A DNA stretch of 64,000 nt from Acetobacter sp. Its GTDB lineage: Bacteria > Pseudomonadota > Alphaproteobacteria > Acetobacterales > Acetobacteraceae. Positions 60,600 to 64,000 of the stretch are shown here, in pieces; the stretch's first letter is position 1; each line of letters begins with the position of its first letter. The notes beneath the pieces were generated by a model, which did not search any database, was not told the DNA's origin, and was given only the letters and a program-made list of their open reading frames with translations. Location of the stretch: NCBI RefSeq assembly GCF_022483985.1, contig NZ_JAKVME010000001.1, positions 372,001 to 436,000 on the forward strand, in the 5' to 3' direction. The translations under genes and the position numbers were made by a program.

Positions 60600-62318
60600 T
60601 TATTTTGTCTTCAATTCAATATTATCCCCCACCGGCATCGCCGTAACCAAAGTCTCCGCAGGCGGCGGTTCCGGCAGTTGCGGCAGATCACTCATCTCCA
60701 TCAGAAACTCCTGCTCCCGCACATCCAGTTGACGCCCGATAGCCCGTTCTGTCAGGTCGTTGATATTGCGGTCCGTCAGGAGGGAATGCAGCACACGCCG
60801 TTGCAGCCGCACGATGCGAAGCCGTAACATCAGTTCGTCGCGCTTTCGCTGCACGCTGTTGTTGCGTTTGCCATCATCGTCATTGCTCGGGTCCAGACGG
60901 CGCAGGCGCTCGTTGAATTCGGTCAGTAGCAGGCTGACCGTGTCGTTGGTGCGGTTGGCGTCGGGCGGCAGTCGCGCCTGCTCCGCCTGAAGGGCGGCGA
61001 TGCTGGAACGGGCCAGTGTAATGCGGGTTTCGAGAAGCTCGCGCTGCGCCGGGGTTTCGCCGTCATTACGCGGCAGCAGTTTCAGGGCGCGGGGCAGGCC
61101 GAAGGTGGTCAGCAGCAGCGATGTGATGATGACGCCGGTCGCCAGCACGACCATCACGGTCCGCTCCGGCATGTCGCTTTCCGACGGCAGAGAGATGATG
61201 GCGGCCAGTGTTACGGCCCCGCGTGCGCCCGCCAGCGTCATGACCAGCACATTGCGCCATGACGGCATGACCTGTGGACGATGGACCAGTTTCCCCACGA
61301 CATGGAACACCAGCCCGTTGGTGGCCATCCAGACCGCGCGGAGAAGGCTCATGGCGCACTGGATACCGATAATGGCCAGAGGCAGTACCCACGGGGTCAG
61401 CCCGGCGGACTGGATGATGTGGGAAGCCTGTGTGACCTGGCCGGGAAGCTGTTGTCCAAGCATGATGAAGACCAGCCCGTTCAGGGTGGCGTAAAACTGG
61501 TCCCACAAGGTTGTGGCGCGCAGCCGGGTCTCGATCTGGGTTTCCAGCATCACGCCCGTCAGGCGGATGCACATACCTGCGGCAACGGCTGCGAGAATGC
61601 CTGAACAGCCGATGGAATCGGCGGCGAGATAGATGACATAGGGAATGAGCAGCGAAATCAGGATGTGGCTGGAGGAATCGTCATAGCCACGTCTGAGGAC
61701 CAGAAGCTCGATACGGGCGAAGAGCCAGCCCAGTCCCGCGCCGACCAGCACGCCGCCGAGCGAGACATAAACGAAGTTGCTGGAGGCTGCCTTGAGCGAG
61801 AACAGGCCGGTTGTGGCGGCGGCGACCGCGAACTTGAAACAGACAAGACCGGAGGCGTCGTTGAGCAGGGCCTCGCCATTGAGGACCTGTGTCAGGCGGA
61901 TGGGCGCCTTGGCTGTGGAGAGGAAGCTGTTGACGGAAACCGCATCGGTAGGAGAGAGCGCCGCGGCCAGCGCCATGCCCGCTGCGGGCAGGATGGCGGG
62001 CATGATCCAGTGAATCGCGTATCCGCCCGCGACAGTGCTGAACACCACCAGCCCGACGGCGAGCGACAGGATAATGGTCCGGAGTTCTCCGAACTCGCGC
62101 ATGGGAATGCGGTAGGCGTCGATAAAGAGCAGCGGCGGCATCAGCAGGAGCAGGAACAGGTCCGATGAGAGCGGGACTGAGAAGCCGAGAAGACTGACCG
62201 CGCTGCCTGCCGCGATATGCAGCAGGGGCAGGGGGATACGGACAGGGAGCAGGCGTCCTAACAGGCCGGACAGGGCGGTCATGACAAGCAAAGCGAGAAC
62301 GGTAAGGGCAACTTGCAT
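60600..62318 (-). CDS. Na+/H+ antiporter, CPA1 (NhaP-like) family
   Basis: Predicted 572-residue protein. Residues 1-400 form about 12 membrane spans. Blocks include LLLLMPPLLFIDAYRIPMREF, ALAAALSPTDAVSVNSFL (the TD of the antiporter core), VLNGEALLNDASGLVCFKFAVAA (ND dipeptide of the ion site) and ARGAVTLAAIISLPS. A 160-residue cytoplasmic tail with Arg/Leu-rich helices follows. It exchanges Na+ or K+ for H+ and so would help pH homeostasis in an acid-producing organism. The ATG at 62318 has GGAAG 6 bases upstream; the longer frame to 62444 adds unrelated residues. It is convergent with the secreted orphan. Confidence 0.9.
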   Translation of the reverse strand: MQVALTVLALLVMTALSGLLGRLLPVRIPLPLLHIAAGSAVSLLGFSVPLSSDLFLLLLMPPLLFIDAYRIPMREFGELRTIILSLAVGLVVFSTVAGGYAIHWIMPAILPAAGMALAAALSPTDAVSVNSFLSTAKAPIRLTQVLNGEALLNDASGLVCFKFAVAAATTGLFSLKAASSNFVYVSLGGVLVGAGLGWLFARIELLVLRRGYDDSSSHILISLLIPYVIYLAADSIGCSGILAAVAAGMCIRLTGVMLETQIETRLRATTLWDQFYATLNGLVFIMLGQQLPGQVTQASHIIQSAGLTPWVLPLAIIGIQCAMSLLRAVWMATNGLVFHVVGKLVHRPQVMPSWRNVLVMTLAGARGAVTLAAIISLPSESDMPERTVMVVLATGVIITSLLLTTFGLPRALKLLPRNDGETPAQRELLETRITLARSSIAALQAEQARLPPDANRTNDTVSLLLTEFNERLRRLDPSNDDDGKRNNSVQRKRDELMLRLRIVRLQRRVLHSLLTDRNINDLTERAIGRQLDVREQEFLMEMSDLPQLPEPPPAETLVTAMPVGDNIELKTK

Positions 62319-62641
62319 CGGAACTTCCGGCTGGAGGACGGGACAGCCTCTTTTCGGGAGATGATATTGCTGACGGAGGAAAGGGCGGCAAATGAAAAAA
62401 CGGGTCAGAGATGAATGATGTGAAAGACTTGTTCCCATTCCCATTGACCGGACAGGTTTGCGTTCCCATTATTTTGTAAAAATGCGGTGCGGTTTGTCCG
62501 GGCGTTGTCCATAGAGGAGGCGCGGCGGGGCCGCATCGTGAAAAAGATCCGTGCGGGCGCGTCACAGGGCGGCCCGGAACCGGGTCTGCAATGTTGCGGC
62601 GCGGGTTGCGACCGTTCCGGATCAGGTGGAGCAGGACCATT
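62319..62641. other. Divergent gap before the DnaJ locus
   Basis: A 323-bp stretch that should contain promoters for the antiporter (minus) and the small-protein/DnaJ pair (plus). The last part (62510-62640) is GC-rich. No sigma-32 type promoter could be identified with confidence, and no gene is supported. Confidence 0.4.
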
Positions 62642-62802
62642 ATGACTGAAGGGCCAGAGGCACGGTTTCTCAAACCACGCCTTAACGCGCTGGTAGCTGA
62701 AGCCGTGAAGAATGGCTTTCCGGCCGACGTGACGGTCGCGGTTCTGATCAATCTGCTGGATACGGAGAGCTTTGCTGTGACCACGCCTGAAGGAGAAGAT
62801 GA

Positions 62803-62806
<4 letters not shown>
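62642..62806 (+). CDS. 54-residue protein translationally coupled to the DnaJ-like gene
   Basis: Predicted 54-residue soluble protein: MTEGPEARFLKPRLNALVAE, AVKNGFPADVTVAVLINLLD, then a short acidic end. The central part looks like one amphipathic helical hairpin. The ATG at 62642 has AGGA 6 bases upstream; a longer frame from 62591 adds an Arg-rich stretch and is less likely. Its stop overlaps the DnaJ-like start by 4 bases (GTGA), so both are probably translated together. No family is recognised with certainty. A regulator or adaptor for the J-protein, as CbpM is for CbpA, is a reasonable guess, though no sequence match to CbpM is claimed. Confidence 0.7.
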
Positions 62807-63741
<935 letters not shown>

Positions 63742-63763
63742 CACGCCCGATATCGGCTGGATG

Positions 63764-63799
63764 AAAACACCCCCTGTCCGTATGGCAGGGGGTGTTTTT
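63764..63799. terminator. Strong bidirectional terminator
   Basis: AAAACACCCCCTG pairs with CAGGGGGTGTTTT around a 9-base loop, with a T run on the plus side and matching As on the other. It lies between the convergent DnaJ-like gene and the RcnB-like gene and should end both. Confidence 0.93.
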
Positions 63800-63809
63800 G
63801 CTTCAAAGG

Positions 63810-64000
63810 TCAGCGTGGTCCGCCCATTGCCATGCCGTTCACGACCACGGCGGAGATGATGCCGGTGGCGATGGCGGTCAGCAGGAACTGGTTGCCGGAC
63901 TGAATCCAGCGATAGCCGTAGGGAGGCGCATAAAGGCCGTTGTAGGACTGCCAGTTGTTGATCCACGGATCACCGCCCCAATAGCGTGCTCCGGGCCGCC
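63810..64000 (-). CDS. RcnB-family protein, C-terminal end only
   Basis: The minus strand from the window edge to TGA at 63810 encodes 63 residues ending a protein, with no internal start visible. It reads ARYWGGDPWINNWQSYNGLY, then APPYGYRWIQSGNQFLLTAI, and ends in ATGIISAVVVNGMAMGGPR. The PPxGYRWIxxGNxxLLxxIATGIIxxVV pattern is the hallmark of RcnB (periplasmic Ni/Co homeostasis) family proteins, many of which have no proven metal role. The upstream part lies outside the window. The terminal hydrophobic stretch is only about 12 residues. Confidence 0.72.
   Translation of the reverse strand, partial: RPGARYWGGDPWINNWQSYNGLYAPPYGYRWIQSGNQFLLTAIATGIISAVVVNGMAMGGPR

Overview
The window looks like chromosomal DNA of an acetic acid bacterium (Acetobacteraceae, Alphaproteobacteria). 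Supporting signs are the moderately high GC coding regions, a dapF-mtaB-ftsY operon, a lepA/pepF pair, an AspRS with the non-discriminating His signature, TonB receptors, DcaP-like and BBP2-like porins, and an alphaproteobacterial-style intergenic palindromic repeat. The genus cannot be fixed from sequence alone. No rRNA, tRNA, CRISPR array, prophage or intact insertion sequence was seen.

Left part (1-21.3 kb): accessory metabolism. It starts with a TonB-dependent receptor interrupted by one in-frame amber codon, divergent from a TauD-type dioxygenase. A decayed fragment of an aldo/keto reductase start follows, then a second, intact TonB receptor, a VOC protein and a drug-type MFS pump. From 8.4 to 15.3 kb a tightly overlapping minus-strand operon encodes an MFS importer, PxpB, PxpC, PxpA, a biotin carboxyl carrier, a biotin carboxylase, a second carrier-like protein that lacks the biotinyl lysine, and a D-2-hydroxyacid dehydrogenase. 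Divergent from it are a LysR regulator, an M20 N-carbamoyl/allantoate-type amidohydrolase, a CapA-like protein and a fumarylacetoacetate-hydrolase-fold enzyme. Together these look like a LysR-controlled catabolic island for a cyclic amide or ureide. PxpB and PxpC are homologous to the carboxyltransferase part of urea carboxylase, so with AccC and AccB the operon holds every module of a split, urea-carboxylase-like enzyme. A Tas-type aldo/keto reductase lies next.

Middle part (21.4-35.2 kb): a small DUF2934-like protein, oligopeptidase B, an AI-2E-family permease, a MATE exporter and a small hypothetical protein, followed by a flagellar hook locus. fliK-flgD (minus) and flgE-flgK-flgL (plus) are divergent, and each side has a near-perfect sigma-54 -24/-12 promoter in the shared 469-bp intergenic region. 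The hook proteins are strikingly rich in Ser and Thr.

Right part (35.2-64 kb): mostly household genes. They include a BBP2-type porin, ftsY-mtaB-dapF, a DcaP-like porin, a DbpA-like DEAD-box helicase, an FMN reductase, a membrane PAS-GGDEF-EAL protein, a heme-oxygenase-fold protein, an ABC1 kinase with pepF, lepA, a polysaccharide flippase, bluB with a D-lactate-dehydrogenase-type flavoprotein, aspS, an AT-rich secreted orphan, a Na+/H+ antiporter, a tiny protein overlapping a CbpA-like DnaJ, and the end of an RcnB-like gene. Two copies of a 53-bp structured repeat lie at 19.1 and 53.4 kb.
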